Shown: positions 14,470 through 30,914 of the stretch, in pieces
How the letters are laid out: every line of letters begins with the position of its first letter
Numbering within the stretch: position 1 is the stretch's first letter
NCBI GenBank assembly: GCA_963966185.1
Contig: CAWZYM010000148.1
Coordinates: forward strand, 1,513,501 to 1,577,500
DNA length: 64,000 nt
Source: Rhabditoides inermis
Taxonomy: Eukaryota; Nematoda; Chromadorea; Rhabditida; Rhabditidae
Reading direction: 5' to 3'
Position numbers and translations under genes: made by a program
The notes under the pieces: generated by a model
Seen by the model: the letters and a program-made list of their open reading frames with translations, nothing else
Database searches by the model: none
What the model was told of the DNA's origin: nothing

Positions 14470-17400
14470 TTGTATCAAAGTGATACAAAACACCACAATT
14501 TGTATCGCTGTGGTACAAAACACCACAATTTGTACCAATGTGATACAAAACACCACATTTTGTACCACTGTGGTACAAAACACCACAATGTGTACCACTG
14601 TGATACAAAACACCACAATTTGTACCAATGTGATACAAAACACCACAATCTGTATCAATGTAAAACAAAACACCACATTTTGTACCACTGTGGTATAAAA
14701 ACCACCATTTGTATTACTGTGATACAAAACACCACAATTCATATAACTGTGGTACAAAACACCACAACTCGTACCAATGTGATACAAAACACCACACTTT
14801 GTACCACTGTGGTACAAAACACGACAAATTGTAACAATGTGATACAAAACACCACAGTTTGTTCTACTAAGCTTCAAAACACCACAATTTGTATCAATGT
14901 GATACAAAACACCACAATCTATATTAATGTAACACAAAACAACACATTTTGTACCACTGTGGTATAAAACACCACAATTTGTATCACTGTGATACAAAAC
15001 ACCACAATTTATATCACTGTGGTACAAAACACCACAACTCGTACCAATGTGATACAAAACACCACACTTTGTACCACTGTAGTACAAAACACGACAGTTA
15101 GTTCTACTGTGCTACAAAACACCACAGACTGTGTAAGTGTGCTACAAAACACCTCAATTTGTATCGCTGTGGTACAAAACACCACAATTTGTACCAATGT
15201 GATACAAAACACCACAGTTCGTATCACTGCGGTACAAAACACCACAAGTTGTATCAATGTGATACAAAACACCACAATTTGTACCACTGTGATACAAAAC
15301 ACCACAATTCGTATCGCTGTGGTACAAAACACCACAATTTGTACCAATGTGATACAAAACACCACAGTTTGTATCACTGCGGTACAAAACACCACAAGTT
15401 GTATCAATGTGATACAAAACACCACAATGTGTGCCACTGTGATACAAAACACCACAATTTGTATCAATGTAATACAAAACACCACATTTCGTACCACTGT
15501 GGTATGAAACACCACAATTTGTACCAATGTGATACAAAACACCACAGTTTGTTCTACTGTGCTACAAAACACCACAATTTGTATCAAAGTGATACAAAAC
15601 ACCACAATTTGTATCGCTGTGGTACAAAACACCACAATTTGTACCAATGTGATACAAAACACCACATTTTGTACCACTGTGGTACAAAACACCACAATGT
15701 GTACCACTGTGATACAAAACACCACAATTTGTACCAATGTGATACAAAACACCACAATCTGTATCAATGTAAAACATAACACCACATTTTGTACCACTGT
15801 GGTATAAAAACCACCATTTGTATCACTGTGATACAAAACACCACAATTCATATAACTGTGGTACAAAACACCACAACTCGTACCATTGTGATACAAAACA
15901 CCACACTTTGTACCACTGTGGTACAAAACACGACAAATTGTAACAATGTGATACAAAACACCACAGTTTGTTCTACTAAGCTTCAAAACACCACAATTTG
16001 TATCAATGTGATACAAAACACCACAATTTGTACCACTGTGATACAAAACACCACAATGTGTACCACTGTGATACAAAACACCACAATTTGTACCAATGTG
16101 ATACAAAACACCACAATCTGTATCAATGTGATACAAAACACCACAATTTGTACCAATGTGATACAAAACACCACAATCTGTATCAATGTAATACAAAACA
16201 CCACAATGTGTACTACTGTGGTACAAAACACCACAATTTGTACCAATGTGATACAAAACACCACAATTTGTACCAATGTGATACAAAACACCACAATATG
16301 TATCAATGTAATACAAAACACCACAATGTGTACCACTGTGATACAGAACACCACAATTTGTACCAATGTGATACAAAACACCACAGTTTGTTCTACTGTG
16401 CTACAAAACACCACAATTTGTATCAAAGTGATACAAAACACCACAATTTGTATCGCTGTGGTACAAAACACCACAATTTGTACCAATGTGATACAAAACA
16501 CCACATTTTGTACCACTGTGGTACAAAACACCACAATGTGTACCACTGTGATACAAAACACCACAATTTGTACCAATGTGATACAAAACACCACAATCTG
16601 TATCAATGTAAAACAAAACACCACATTTTGTACCACTGTGGTACAGAACACGACAGTTTGTTCTACTGTGCTACAAAACACCACAATCTGTATCAATGTA
16701 AAACAAAACACCACATTTTGTACCACTGTGGTATAAAAACCACCATTTGTATCACTGTGATACAAAACACCACAATTCATATAACTGTGGTACAAAACAC
16801 CACAACTCGTACCAATGTGATACAAAACACCACACTTTGTACCACTGTGGTACAAAACACGACAAATTGTAACAATGTGATACAAAACACCACAGTTTGT
16901 TCTACTAAGCTTCAAAACACCACAATTTGTATCAATGTGATACAAAACACCACAATTTGTACCACTGTGATACAAAACACCACAATGTGTACCACTGTGA
17001 TACAAAACACCACAATTTGTACCAATGTGATACAAAACACCACAATCTGTATCAATGTGATACAAAACACCACAATTTGTACCAATGTGATACAAAACAC
17101 CACAATCTGTATCAATGTAATACAAAACACCACAATGTGTACCACTGTGATACAAAACACCACAATTTGTACCAATGTGATACAAAACACCACAGTTTGT
17201 TCTACTGTGCTACAAAACACCACAATTTGTATCAAAGTGATACAAAACACCACAATTTGTATCGCTGTGGTACAAAACACCACAATTTGTACCAATGTGA
17301 TACAAAACACCACATTTTGTACCACTGTGGTACAAAACACCACAATGTGTACCACTGTGATACAAAACACCACAATTTGTATAAATGTGATACAAAACAC

Positions 17401-18200
17401 CACAATTTGTATCGCTGTGGTACAAAACACCACAATTTGTACCAATGTGATACAAAACACCACAGTTCGTATCACTGCGGTACAAAACACCACAAGTTGT
17501 ATCAATGTGATACAAAACACCACAATTTGTACCACTGTGATACAAAACACCACAATTTGTATCAATGCGGTACAAAACACGACAAATTGTAACAATGTGA
17601 TACAAAACACCACAGTTTGTTCTACTGTGCTACAAAACACCACAATTTGTATCAATGTGATACAAAACACCACATTTTGTACCACTGTGGTATGAAACAC
17701 CGCAATTTGTATCACTGTGATACAAAACACCACAATTTGTATCACTGTGGTACAAAACACCACAATTTGTATCACTGTGGTATAAAACACCACGTTTTGT
17801 TCCATTGTGGAACAAATTACCACGATTTGTTCCATTGTGGAACAAAACACCACGTTTTGTTCCGTTGTGGAACAAAACACCACGATTTTTACCATTGTGG
17901 AATGAAACACCACGTTTTGTTCCATTGTGAAACAAAACACCACGATTTGTTCCATTGTGGAACAAAACATCACGATTTGTTCCATTGTGGAACAAAACAC
18001 CACAATTTGTTCCGTTGTGGAACAAAACACCACGATTTGTTCCATTGTGGAAAAAAAACCACGTTTTGTTCCATTGTAGAACCAAACAACACGATTTGTA
18101 TCATTGTGAAACAAACTACCACGATTTGTATCATTGTGGAACAAAACACCACGTTTTGTTCAATTGTGGAAAAAACACCATGATTTGTTCCATTGTGGAA
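14340..18200. repeat. Higher-order repeat H2, copy 1
   Basis: This monomer series recurs at an offset of exactly 4,907 bp (14,989 matches 19,896; 15,983 matches 20,890; 17,617 matches 22,524). Upstream of about 14,340 the match continues at an offset of 4,670 bp, so copy 2 carries about 237 extra bp near 19,000-19,240. Edges are approximate. Confidence 0.85.
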
Positions 18201-19246
18201 AAAAAACGAGTTTTGTTCCATTGTGGAACAAAACACCACGATTTGTTGCATTGTGGAACAAAACACCACGATTTGTATCACTGTAGTACAAAACACCACA
18301 ATTTGTCTCACTGTGGTACAAAACACCACAATTTGTATCACTGTGATACAAAACACCACATTTTGTACCACTGTGGTACAAAACACCACAATGTGTACCA
18401 CTGTGATACAGAACACCACAATTTGTACCACTGTGATACAGAACACCACAATTTGTATCACTGTGATACAAAACACCACATTTTGTACCACTGTGGTACA
18501 AAACACCACAATGTGTATCACTGTGGTACAAAACACCACAGTTTGTTTCATTGTGGAACAAAACACCACGATTTGTTCCATTGTGGAACAAAATACCACG
18601 ATTTGTTCCATTATGGAACAAATTACCACGAATTGTTCCATTGTGGAACAAAACACCACGGTTTGTTCCATTGTGAAACAAAACACCACGATTTGTTCCA
18701 TTGTGAAACAAAACACCACGATTTGTTCCATTGTGAAACAAAACACCACGATTTGTTCCATTGTGGAACAAAACACCACGATTTGTTCCATTGTGGAACA
18801 AAACACCACGATTTGTTCCATTGTGGAAAAAACCACGTTTTGTTCCATTGTGGAACAAATTACCACAATTTGTATCACTGTAGTACAAAACACCTCAATT
18901 TGTCTCACTGTGGTACAAAACACCACAATTTGTATCACTGTGAAACAAAACACCACGATTTGTTCCATTGTGGTACGAAACATTACAATTTGTACCACTG
19001 TGGTACAAAACACGACAAATTGTAACAATGTGATACAAAACACCACAGTTTGTTCTACTGTGCTACAAAACACCACAATTTGTATCAATGTGATACAAAA
19101 CACTACAATTTGTATCACTGTGGTACAAAACACCACAATTTATATCACTGTGGTACAAAACACCACACTTTGTTTTGCGGTACAAAACACCACAAGTTGT
19201 ATCAATGTGATACAAAACACCACAATGTGTACCACTGTGATACAAA

Positions 19247-22200
19247 ACACCACAATTTGTATCAATGTAATACAAAACACCACATTTCGTACCACTGTGG
19301 TATGAAACACCACAATTTGTACCAATGTGATACAAAACACCACAGTTTGTTCTACTGTGCTACAAAACACCACAATTTGTATCAAAGTGATACAAAACAC
19401 CACAATTTGTATCGCTGTGGTACAAAACACCACAATTTGTACCAATGTGATACAAAACACCACATTTTGTACCACTGTGGTACAAAACACCACAATGTGT
19501 ACCACTGTGATACAAAACACCACAATTTGTACCAATGTGATACAAAACACCACAATCTGTATCAATGTAAAACAAAACACCACATTTTGTACCACTGTGG
19601 TATAAAAACCACCATTTGTATCACTGTGATACAAAACACCACAATTCATATAACTGTGGTACAAAACACCACAACTCGTACCAATGTGATACAAAACACC
19701 ACACTTTGTACCACTGTGGTACAAAACACGACAAATTGTAACAATGTGATACAAAACACCACAGTTTGTTCTACTAAGCTTCAAAACACCACAATTTGTA
19801 TCAATGTGATACAAAACACCACAATCTATATTAATGTAACACAAAACAACACATTTTGTACCACTGTGGTATAAAACACCACAATTTGTATCACTGTGAT
19901 ACAAAACACCACAATTTATATCACTGTGGTACAAAACACCACAACTCGTACCAATGTGATACAAAACACCACACTTTGTACCACTGTAGTACAAAACACG
20001 ACAGTTAGTTCTACTGTGCTACAAAACACCACAGACTGTGTAAGTGTGCTACAAAACACCTCAATTTGTATCGCTGTGGTACAAAACACCACAATTTGTA
20101 CCAATGTGATACAAAACACCACAGTTCGTATCACTGCGGTACAAAACACCACAAGTTGTATCAATGTGATACAAAACACCACAATTTGTACCACTGTGAT
20201 ACAAAACACCACAATTCGTATCGCTGTGGTACAAAACACCACAATTTGTACCAATGTGATACAAAACACCACAGTTTGTATCACTGCGGTACAAAACACC
20301 ACAAGTTGTATCAATGTGATACAAAACACCACAATGTGTGCCACTGTGATACAAAACACCACAATTTGTATCAATGTAATACAAAACACCACATTTCGTA
20401 CCACTGTGGTATGAAACACCACAATTTGTACCAATGTGATACAAAACACCACAGTTTGTTCTACTGTGCTACAAAACACCACAATTTGTATCAAAGTGAT
20501 ACAAAACACCACAATTTGTATCGCTGTGGTACAAAACACCACAATTTGTACCAATGTGATACAAAACACCACATTTTGTACCACTGTGGTACAAAACACC
20601 ACAATGTGTACCACTGTGATACAAAACACCACAATTTGTACCAATGTGATACAAAACACCACAATCTGTATCAATGTAAAACATAACACCACATTTTGTA
20701 CCACTGTGGTATAAAAACCACCATTTGTATCACTGTGATACAAAACACCACAATTCATATAACTGTGGTACAAAACACCACAACTCGTACCAATGTGATA
20801 CAAAACACCACACTTTGTACCACTGTGGTACAAAACACGACAATTTGTAACAATGTGATACAAAACACCACAGTTTGTTCTACTAAGCTTCAAAACACCA
20901 CAATTTGTATCAATGTGATACAAAACACCACAATTTGTACCACTGTGATACAAAACACCACAATGTGTACCACTGTGATACAAAACACCACAATTTGTAC
21001 CAATGTGATACAAAACACCACAATCTGTATCAATGTGATACAAAACACCACAATTTGTACCAATGTGATACAAAACACCACAATCTGTATCAATGTAATA
21101 CAAAACACCACAATGTGTACTACTGTGGTACAAAACACCACAATTTGTACCAATGTGATACAAAACACCACAATTTGTACCAATGTGATACAAAACACCA
21201 CAATATGTATCAATGTAATACAAAACACCACAATGTGTACCACTGTGATACAGAACACCACAATTTGTACCAATGTGATACAAAACACCACAGTTTGTTC
21301 TACTGTGCTACAAAACACCACAATTTGTATCAAAGTGATACAAAACACCACAATTTGTATCGCTGTGGTACAAAACACCACAATTTGTACCAATGTGATA
21401 CAAAACACCACATTTTGTACCACTGTGGTACAAAACACCACAATGTGTACCACTGTGATACAAAACACCACAATTTGTACCAATGTGATACAAAACACCA
21501 CAATCTGTATCAATGTAAAACAAAACACCACATTTTGTACCACTGTGGTACAGAACACGACAGTTTGTTCTACTGTGCTACAAAACACCACAATCTGTAT
21601 CAATGTAAAACAAAACACCACATTTTGTACCACTGTGGTATAAAAACCACCATTTGTATCACTGTGATACAAAACACCACAATTCATATAACTGTGGTAC
21701 AAAACACCACAACTCGTACCAATGTGATACAAAACACCACACTTTGTACCACTGTGGTACAAAACACGACAAATTGTAACAATGTGATACAAAACACCAC
21801 AGTTTGTTCTACTAAGCTTCAAAACACCACAATTTGTATCAATGTGATACAAAACACCACAATTTGTACCACTGTGGTACAAAACACCACAATGTGTACC
21901 ACTGTGATACAAAACACCACAATTTGTACCAATGTGATACAAAACACCACAATCTGTATCAATGTGATACAAAACACCACAATTTGTACCAATGTGATAC
22001 AAAACACCACAATCTGTATCAATGTAATACAAAACACCACAATGTGTACCACTGTGATACAAAACACCACAATTTGTACCAATGTGATACAAAACACCAC
22101 AGTTTGTTCTACTGTGCTACAAAACACCACAATTTGTATCAAAGTGATACAAAACACCACAATTTGTATCGCTGTGGTACAAAACACCACAATTTGTACC

Positions 22201-23107
22201 AATGTGATACAAAACACCACATTTTGTACCACTGTGGTACAAAACACCACAATGTGTACCACTGTGATACAAAACACCACAATTTGTATAAATGTGATAC
22301 AAAACACCACAACTTGTATCGCTGTGGTACAAAACACCACAATTTGTACCAATGTGATACAAAACACCACAGTTCGTATCACTGCGGTACAAAACACCAC
22401 AAGTTGTATCAATGTGATACAAAACACCACAATTTGTACCACTGTGATACAAAACACCACAATTTGTATCAATGCGGTACAAAACACGACAAATTGTAAC
22501 AATGTGATACAAAACACCACAGTTTGTTCTACTGTGCTACAAAACACCACAATTTGTATCAATGTGATACAAAACACCACATTTTGTACCACTGTGGTAT
22601 GAAACACCGCAATTTGTATCACTGTGATACAAAACACCACAATTTGTATCACTGTGGTACAAAACACCACAATTTGTATCACTGTGGTATAAAACACCAC
22701 GTTTTGTTCCATTGTGGAACAAATTACCACGATTTGTTCCATTGTGGAACAAAACACCACGTTTTGTTCCGTTGTGGAACAAAACACCACGATTTTTACC
22801 ATTGTGGAATGAAACACCACGTTTTGTTCCATTGTGAAACAAAACACCACGATTTGTTCCATTGTGGAACAAAACATCACGATTTGTTCCATTGTGGAAC
22901 AAAACACCACAATTTGTTCCGTTGTGGAACAAAACACCACGATTTGTTCCATTGTGGAAAAAAAACCACGTTTTGTTCCATTGTAGAACCAAACAACACG
23001 ATTTGTATCATTGTGAAACAAACTACCACGATTTGTATCATTGTGGAACAAAACACCACGTTTTGTTCAATTGTGGAAAAAACACCATGATTTGTTCCAT
23101 TGTGGAA
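19247..23107. repeat. Higher-order repeat H2, copy 2
   Basis: Second copy of the series at 14,340-18,200. Just upstream, at about 19,170, is a register slip (TTTGTTTTGCGG) where a monomer is truncated. From about 21,640 onward this copy is also the first member of the H3 tandem series. Confidence 0.85.
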
Positions 23108-24540
23108 AAAAACGAGTTTTGTTCCATTGTGGAACAAAACACCACGATTTGTTGCATTGTGGAACAAAACACCACGATTTGTATCACTGTAGTACAAAAC
23201 ACCACAATTTGTCTCACTGTGGTACAAAACACCACAATTTGTATCACTGTGATACAAAACACCACATTTTGTACCACTGTGGTACAAAACACCACAATGT
23301 GTACCACTGTGATACAGAACACCACAATTTGTACCACTGTGATACAGAACACCACAATTTGTATCACTGTGATACAAAACACCACATTTTGTACCACTGT
23401 GGTACAAAACACCACAATGTGTATCACTGTGGTACAAAACACCACAGTTTGTTTCATTGTGGAACAAAACACCACGATTTGTTCCATTGTGGAACACAAT
23501 ACCACGATTTGTTCCATTATGGAACAAAACACCACGATTTGTTCCATTGTGAAACAAAACACCACGATTTGTTCCATTGTGGAACAAAACACCACGATTT
23601 GTTCCATTGTGGAACAAAACACCACGATTTGTTCCATTGTGGAAAAAACCACGTTTTGTTCCATTGTGGAACAAATTACCACAATTTGTATCACTGTAGT
23701 ACAAAACACCTCAATTTGTCTCACTGTGGTACAAAACACCACAATTTGTATCACTGTGAAACAAAACACCACGATTTGTTCCATTGTGGAACAGAACACC
23801 ACAATTTGTATCACTGTGATACAAAACACCACAATTTGTACCACTGTGATACAAAACACCACAATTTGTATCACTGTGGTACAAAACACCACAATTTGTA
23901 TCAATGTGGTACGAAACATTACAATTTGTACCACTGTGGTACAAAACACGACAAATTGTAACAATGTGATACAAAACACCACAGTTTGTTCTACTGTGCT
24001 ACAAAACACCACAATTTGTATCAATGTGATACAAAACACTACAATTTGTATCACTGTGGTACAAAACACCACAATTTATATCACTGTGGTACAAAACACC
24101 ACACTTTGTACCACTGCGGTACAAAACACCACAAGTTGTATCAATGTGATACAAAACACCACAATGTGTACCACTGTGATACAAAACACCACAATTTGTA
24201 TCAATGTAATACAAAACACCACATTTCGTACCACTGTGGTATGAAACACCACAATTTGTACCAATGTGATACAAAACACCACAGTTTGTTCTACTGTGCT
24301 ACAAAACACCACAATTTGTATCAAAGTGATACAAAACACCACAATTTGTATCGCTGTGGTACAAAACACCACAATTTGTACCAATGTGATACAAAACACC
24401 ACATTTTGTACCACTGTGGTACAAAACACCACAATGTGTACCACTGTGATACAAAACACCACAATTTGTACCAATGTGATACAAAACACCACAATCTGTA
24501 TCAATGTAAAACAAAACACCACATTTTGTACCACTGTGGT
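21640..24540. repeat. Higher-order repeat H3, copy 1 (2,901 bp)
   Basis: Starts at the monomer tagged by ATAAAAACCACCATT, a shortened monomer that recurs at 24,541, 27,413 and 28,345. Direct tandem copies follow at 24,541 (offset 2,901) and, partially, at 27,413 and 28,345. Landmarks: 21,819 matches 24,720, and 22,537 matches 25,438. Confidence 0.85.
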
Positions 24541-27412
24541 ATAAAAACCACCATTTGTATCACTGTGATACAAAACACCACAATTCATATAACTGTGGTA
24601 CAAAACACCACAACTCGTACCAATGTGATACAAAACACCACACTTTGTACCACTGTGGTACAAAACACGACAAATTGTAACAATGTCATACAAAACACCA
24701 TAGTTTGTTCTACTAAGCTTCAAAACACCACAATTTGTATCAATGTGATACAAAACACCACAATTTGTACCACTGTGATACAAAACACCACAATGTGTAC
24801 CACTGTGATACAAAACACCACAATTTGTACCAATGTGATACAAAACACCACAATCTGTATCAATGTGATACAAAACACCACAATTTGTACCAATGTGATA
24901 CAAAACACCACAATCTGTATCAATGTAATACAAAACACCACAATGTGTACCACTGTGATACAAAACACCACAATTTGTACCAATGTGATACAAAACACCA
25001 CAGTTTGTTCTACTGTGCTACAAAACACCACAATTTGTATCAAAGTGATACAAAACACCACAATTTGTATCGCTGTGGTACAAAACACCACAATTTGTAC
25101 CAATGTGATACAAAACACCACATTTTGTACCACTGTGGTACAAAACACCACAATGTGTACCACTGTGATACAAAACACCACAATTTGTATAAATGTGATA
25201 CAAAACACCACAATTTGTATCGCTGTGGTACAAAACACCACAATTTGTACCAATGTGATACAAAACACCACAGTTCGTATCACTGCGGTACAAAACACCA
25301 CAAGTTGTATCAATGTGATACAAAACACCACAATTTGTACCACTGTGATACAAAACACCACAATTTGTATCAATGCGGTACAAAACACGACAAATTGTAA
25401 CAATGTGATACAAAACACCACAGTTTGTTCTACTGTGCTACAAAACACCACAATTTGTATCAATGTGATACAAAACACCACATTTTGTACCACTGTGGTA
25501 TGAAACACCGCAATTTGTATCACTTTGATACAAAACACCACAATTTGTATCACTGTGGTACAAAACACCACAATTTGTATCACTGTGGTATAAAACACCA
25601 CGTTTTGTTCCATTGTGGAACAAATTACCACGATTTGTTCCATTGTGGAACAAAACACCACGTTTTGTTCCGTTGTGGAACAAAACACCACGATTTTTAC
25701 CATTGTGGAATGAAACACCACGTTTTGTTCCATTGTGAAACAAAACACCACGATTTGTTCCATTGTGGAACAAAACATCACGATTTGTTCCATTGTGGAA
25801 CAAAACACCACAATTTGTTCCGTTGTGGAACAAAACACCACGATTTGTTCCATTGTGGAAAAAAAACCACGTTTTGTTCCATTGTAGAACCAAACAACAC
25901 GATTTGTATCATTGTGGAACAAAACACCACGTTTTGTTCAATTGTGGAAAAAACACCATGATTTGTTCCATTGTGGAAAAAAAACGAGTTTTGTTCCATT
26001 GTGGAACAAAACACCACGATTTGTTGCATTGTGGAACAAAACACCACGATTTGTATCACTGTAGTACAAAACACCACAATTTGTCTCACTGTGGTACAAA
26101 ACACCACAATTTGTATCACTGTGATACAAAACACCACATTTTGTACCACTGTGGTACAAAACACCACAATGTGTACCACTGTGATACAGAACACCACAAT
26201 TTGTACCACTGTGATACAGAACACCACAATTTGTATCACTGTGATACAAAACACCACATTTTGTACCACTGTGGTACAAAACACCACAATGTGTATCACT
26301 GTGGTACAAAACACCACAGTTTGTTTCATTGTGGAACAAAACACCACGGTTTGTTCCATTGTGAAACAAAACACCACGATTTGTTCCATTGTGAAACAAA
26401 ACACCACGATTTGTTCCATTGTGAAACAAAACACCACGATTTGTTCCATTGTGGAACAAAACACCACGATTTGTTCCATTGTGGAACAAAACACCACGAT
26501 TTGTTCCATTGTGGAAAAAACCACGTTTTGTTCCATTGTGGAACAAATTACCACAATTTGTATCACTGTAGTACAAAACACCTCAATTTGTCTCACTGTG
26601 GTACAAAACACCACAATTTGTATCACTGTGAAACAAAACACCACGATTTGTTCCATTGTGGAACAGAACACCACAATTTGTATCACTGTGATACAAAACA
26701 CCACAATTTGTACCACTGTGATACAAAACACCACAATTTGTATCACTGTGGTACAAAACACCACAATTTGTATCAATGTGGTACGAAACATTACAATTTG
26801 TACCACTGTGGTACAAAACACGACAAATTGTAACAATGTGATACAAAACACCACAGTTTGTTCTACTGTGCTACAAAACACCACAATTTGTATCAATGTG
26901 ATACAAAACACTACAATTTGTATCACTGTGGTACAAAACACCACAATTTATATCACTGTGGTACAAAACACCACACTTTGTACCACTGCGGTACAAAACA
27001 CCACAAGTTGTATCAATGTGATACAAAACACCACAATGTGTACCACTGTGATACAAAACACCACAATTTGTATCAATGTAATACAAAACACCACATTTCG
27101 TACCACTGTGGTATGAAACACCACAATTTGTACCAATGTGATACAAAACACCACAGTTTGTTCTACTGTGCTACAAAACACCACAATTTGTATCAAAGTG
27201 ATACAAAACACCACAATTTGTATCGCTGTGGTACAAAACACCACAATTTGTACCAATGTGATACAAAACACCACATTTTGTACCACTGTGGTACAAAACA
27301 CCACAATGTGTACCACTGTGATACAAAACACCACAGTTTGTACCAATGTGATACAAAACACCACAATCTGTATCAATGTAAAACAAAACACCACATTTTG
27401 TACCACTGTGGT
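24541..27412. repeat. Higher-order repeat H3, copy 2 (2,872 bp)
   Basis: Direct tandem neighbour of H3 copy 1, about 30 bp shorter overall. The offset between the copies changes from 2,901 to 2,872 in the B-block region (about 23,000-23,700 versus 26,000-26,550), where each copy has gained or lost different monomers. A further copy begins at 28,345 after a 0.9-kb insertion and carries a 7-bp insertion near 28,475. Confidence 0.85.
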
Positions 27413-30400
27413 ATAAAAACCACCATTTGTATCACTGTGATACAAAACACCACAATTCATATAACTGTGGTACAAAACACCACAACTCGTACCAATGTGA
27501 TACAAAACACCACACTTTGTACCACTGTGGTACAAAACACGACAAATTGTAACAATGTCATACAAAACACCACAGTTTGTTCTACTAAGCTTCAAAACAC
27601 CACAATTTGTATCAATGTGATACAAAACAACACCACAATTTGTACCACTGTGATACAAAACACCACAATGTGTACCACTGTGATACAAAACACCACAATT
27701 TGTACCAATGTGATACAAAACACCACAATCTGTATCAATGTGATACAAAACACCACAATTTGTACCAATGTGATACAAAACACCACAATCTGTATCAATG
27801 TAATACAAAACACCACAATGTGTACTACTGTGGTACAAAACACCACAATTTGTACCAATGTGATACAAAACACCACAATTTGTACCAATGTGATACAAAA
27901 CACCACAATATGTATCAATGTAATACAAAACACCACAATGTGTACCACTGTGATACAGAACACCACAATTTGTACCAATGTGATACAAAACACCACAGTT
28001 TGTTCTACTGTGCTACAAAACACCACAATTTGTATCAAAGTGATACAAAACACCACAATTTGTATCGCTGTGGTACAAAACACCACAATTTGTACCAATG
28101 TGATACAAAACACCACATTTTGTACCACTGTGGTACAAAACACCACAATGTGTACCACTGTGATACAAAACACCACAATTTGTACCAATGTGATACAAAA
28201 CACCACAATCTGTATCAATGTAAAACAAAACACCACATTTTGTACCACTGTGGTACAGAACACGACAGTTTGTTCTACTGTGCTACAAAACACCACAATC
28301 TGTATCAATGTAAAACAAAACACCACATTTTGTACCACTGTGGTATAAAAACCACCATTTGTATCACTGTGATACAAAACACCACAATTCATATAACTGT
28401 GGTACAAAACACCACAACTCGTACCAATGTGATACAAAACACCACACTTTGTACCACTGTGGTACAAAATACAAAACACGACAAATTGTAACAATGTGAT
28501 ACAAAACACCACAGTTTGTTCTACTAAGCTTCAAAACACCACAATTTGTATCAATGTGATACAAAACACCACAATTTGTACCACTGTGATACAAAACACC
28601 ACAATGTGTACCACTGTGATACAAAACACCACAATTTGTACCAATGTGATACAAAACACCACAATCTGTATCAATGTGATACAAAACACCACAATTTGTA
28701 CCAATGTGATACAAAACACCACAATCTGTATCAATGTAATACAAAACACCACAATGTGTACCACTGTGATACAAAACACCACAATTTGTACCAATGTGAT
28801 ACAAAACACCACAGTTTGTTCTACTGTGCTACAAAACACCACAATTTGTATCAAAGTGATACAAAACACCACAATTTGTATCGCTGTGGTACAAAACACC
28901 ACAATTTGTACCAATGTGATACAAAACACCACATTTTGTACCACTGTGGTACAAAACACCACAATGTGTACCACTGTGATACAAAACACCACAATTTGTA
29001 TAAATGTGATACAAAACACCACAATTTGTATCGCTGTGGTACAAAACACCACAATTTGTACCAATGTGATACAAAACACCACAATTTGTACCACTGTGAT
29101 ACAAAACACCACAATTTGTATCAATGCGGTACAAAACACGACAAATTGTAACAATGTGATACAAAACACCACAGTTTGTTCTACTGTGCTACAAAACACC
29201 ACAATTTGTATCAATGTGATACAAAACACCACATTTTGTACCACTGTGGTATGAAACACCGCAATTTGTATCACTTTGATACAAAACACCACAATTTGTA
29301 TCACTGTGGTACAAAACACCACAATTTGTATCACTGTGGTATAAAACACCACGTTTTGTTCCATTGTGGAACAAATTACCACGATTTGTTCCATTGTGGA
29401 ACAAAACACCACGTTTTGTTCCGTTGTGGAACAAAACACCACGATTTTTACCATTGTGGAATGAAACACCACGTTTTGTTCCATTGTGAAACAAAACACC
29501 ACGATTTGTTCCATTGTGGAACAAAACATCACGATTTGTTCCATTGTGGAACAAAACACCACAATTTGTTCCGTTGTGGAACAAAACACCACGATTTGTT
29601 CCATTGTGGAAAAAAAAACCACGTTTTGTTCCATTGTAGAACCAAACAACACGATTTGTATCATTGTGGAACAAAACACCACGTTTTGTTCAATTGTGGA
29701 AAAAACACCATGATTTGTTCCATTGTGGAAAAAAAACGAGTTTTGTTCCATTGTGGAACAAAACACCACGATTTGTTGCATTGTGGAACAAAACACCACG
29801 ATTTGTATCACTGTAGTACAAAACACCACAATTTGTCTCACTGTGGTACAAAACACCACAATTTGTATCACTGTGATACAAAACACCACATTTTGTACCA
29901 CTGTGGTACAAAACACCACAATGTGTACCACTGTGATACAGAACACCACAATTTGTACCACTGTGATACAGAACACCACAATTTGTATCACTGTGATACA
30001 AAACACCACATTTTGTACCACTGTGGTACAAAACACCACAATGTGTATCACTGTGGTACAAAACACCACAGTTTGTTTCATTGTGGAACAAAACACCACG
30101 ATTTGTTCCATTGTGGAACAAAATACCACGATTTGTTCCATTATGGAACAAATTACCACGAATTGTTCCATTGTGGAACGAAACACCACGGTTTGTTCCA
30201 TTGTGAAACAAAACACCACGATTTGTTCCATTGTGAAACAAAACACCACGATTTGTTCCATTGTGAAACAAAACACCACGATTTGTTCCATTGTGGAACA
30301 AAACACCACGATTTGTTCCATTGTGGAACAAAACACCACGATTTGTTCCATTGTGGAAAAAACCACGTTTTGTTCCATTGTGGAACAAATTACCACAATT

Positions 30401-30914
30401 TGTATCACTGTAGTACAAAACACCTCAATTTGTCTCACTGTGGTACAAAACACCACAATTTGTATCACTGTGATACAAAACACCACATTTTGTACCACTG
30501 TGGTACAAAACACCACAATGTGTACCACTGTGATACAGAACACCACAATTTGTACCAATGTGATACAAAACACCACAATCTGTATCAATGTAATACAAAA
30601 CGACACATTTTGTACCACTGTGGTATAAAACACCACATTTTGTACCACTGTGGTATAAAACACCGCAATTTGTATCACTGTGATACAAAACACCACAATT
30701 TGTATCACTGTGGTACAAAACACCACAGTTTGTTTCATTGTGGAACAAAACACCACGATTTGTTCCATTGTGGAACAAAATACCACGATTTGTTCCATTG
30801 TGGAAAAAACCACGTTTTGTTCCATTATGGAACAAATTACCACGAATTGTTCCATTGTGGAACAAAACACCACAATTTGTTTTATTGTGGAACAAAACAC
30901 CACGATTTGTTCCA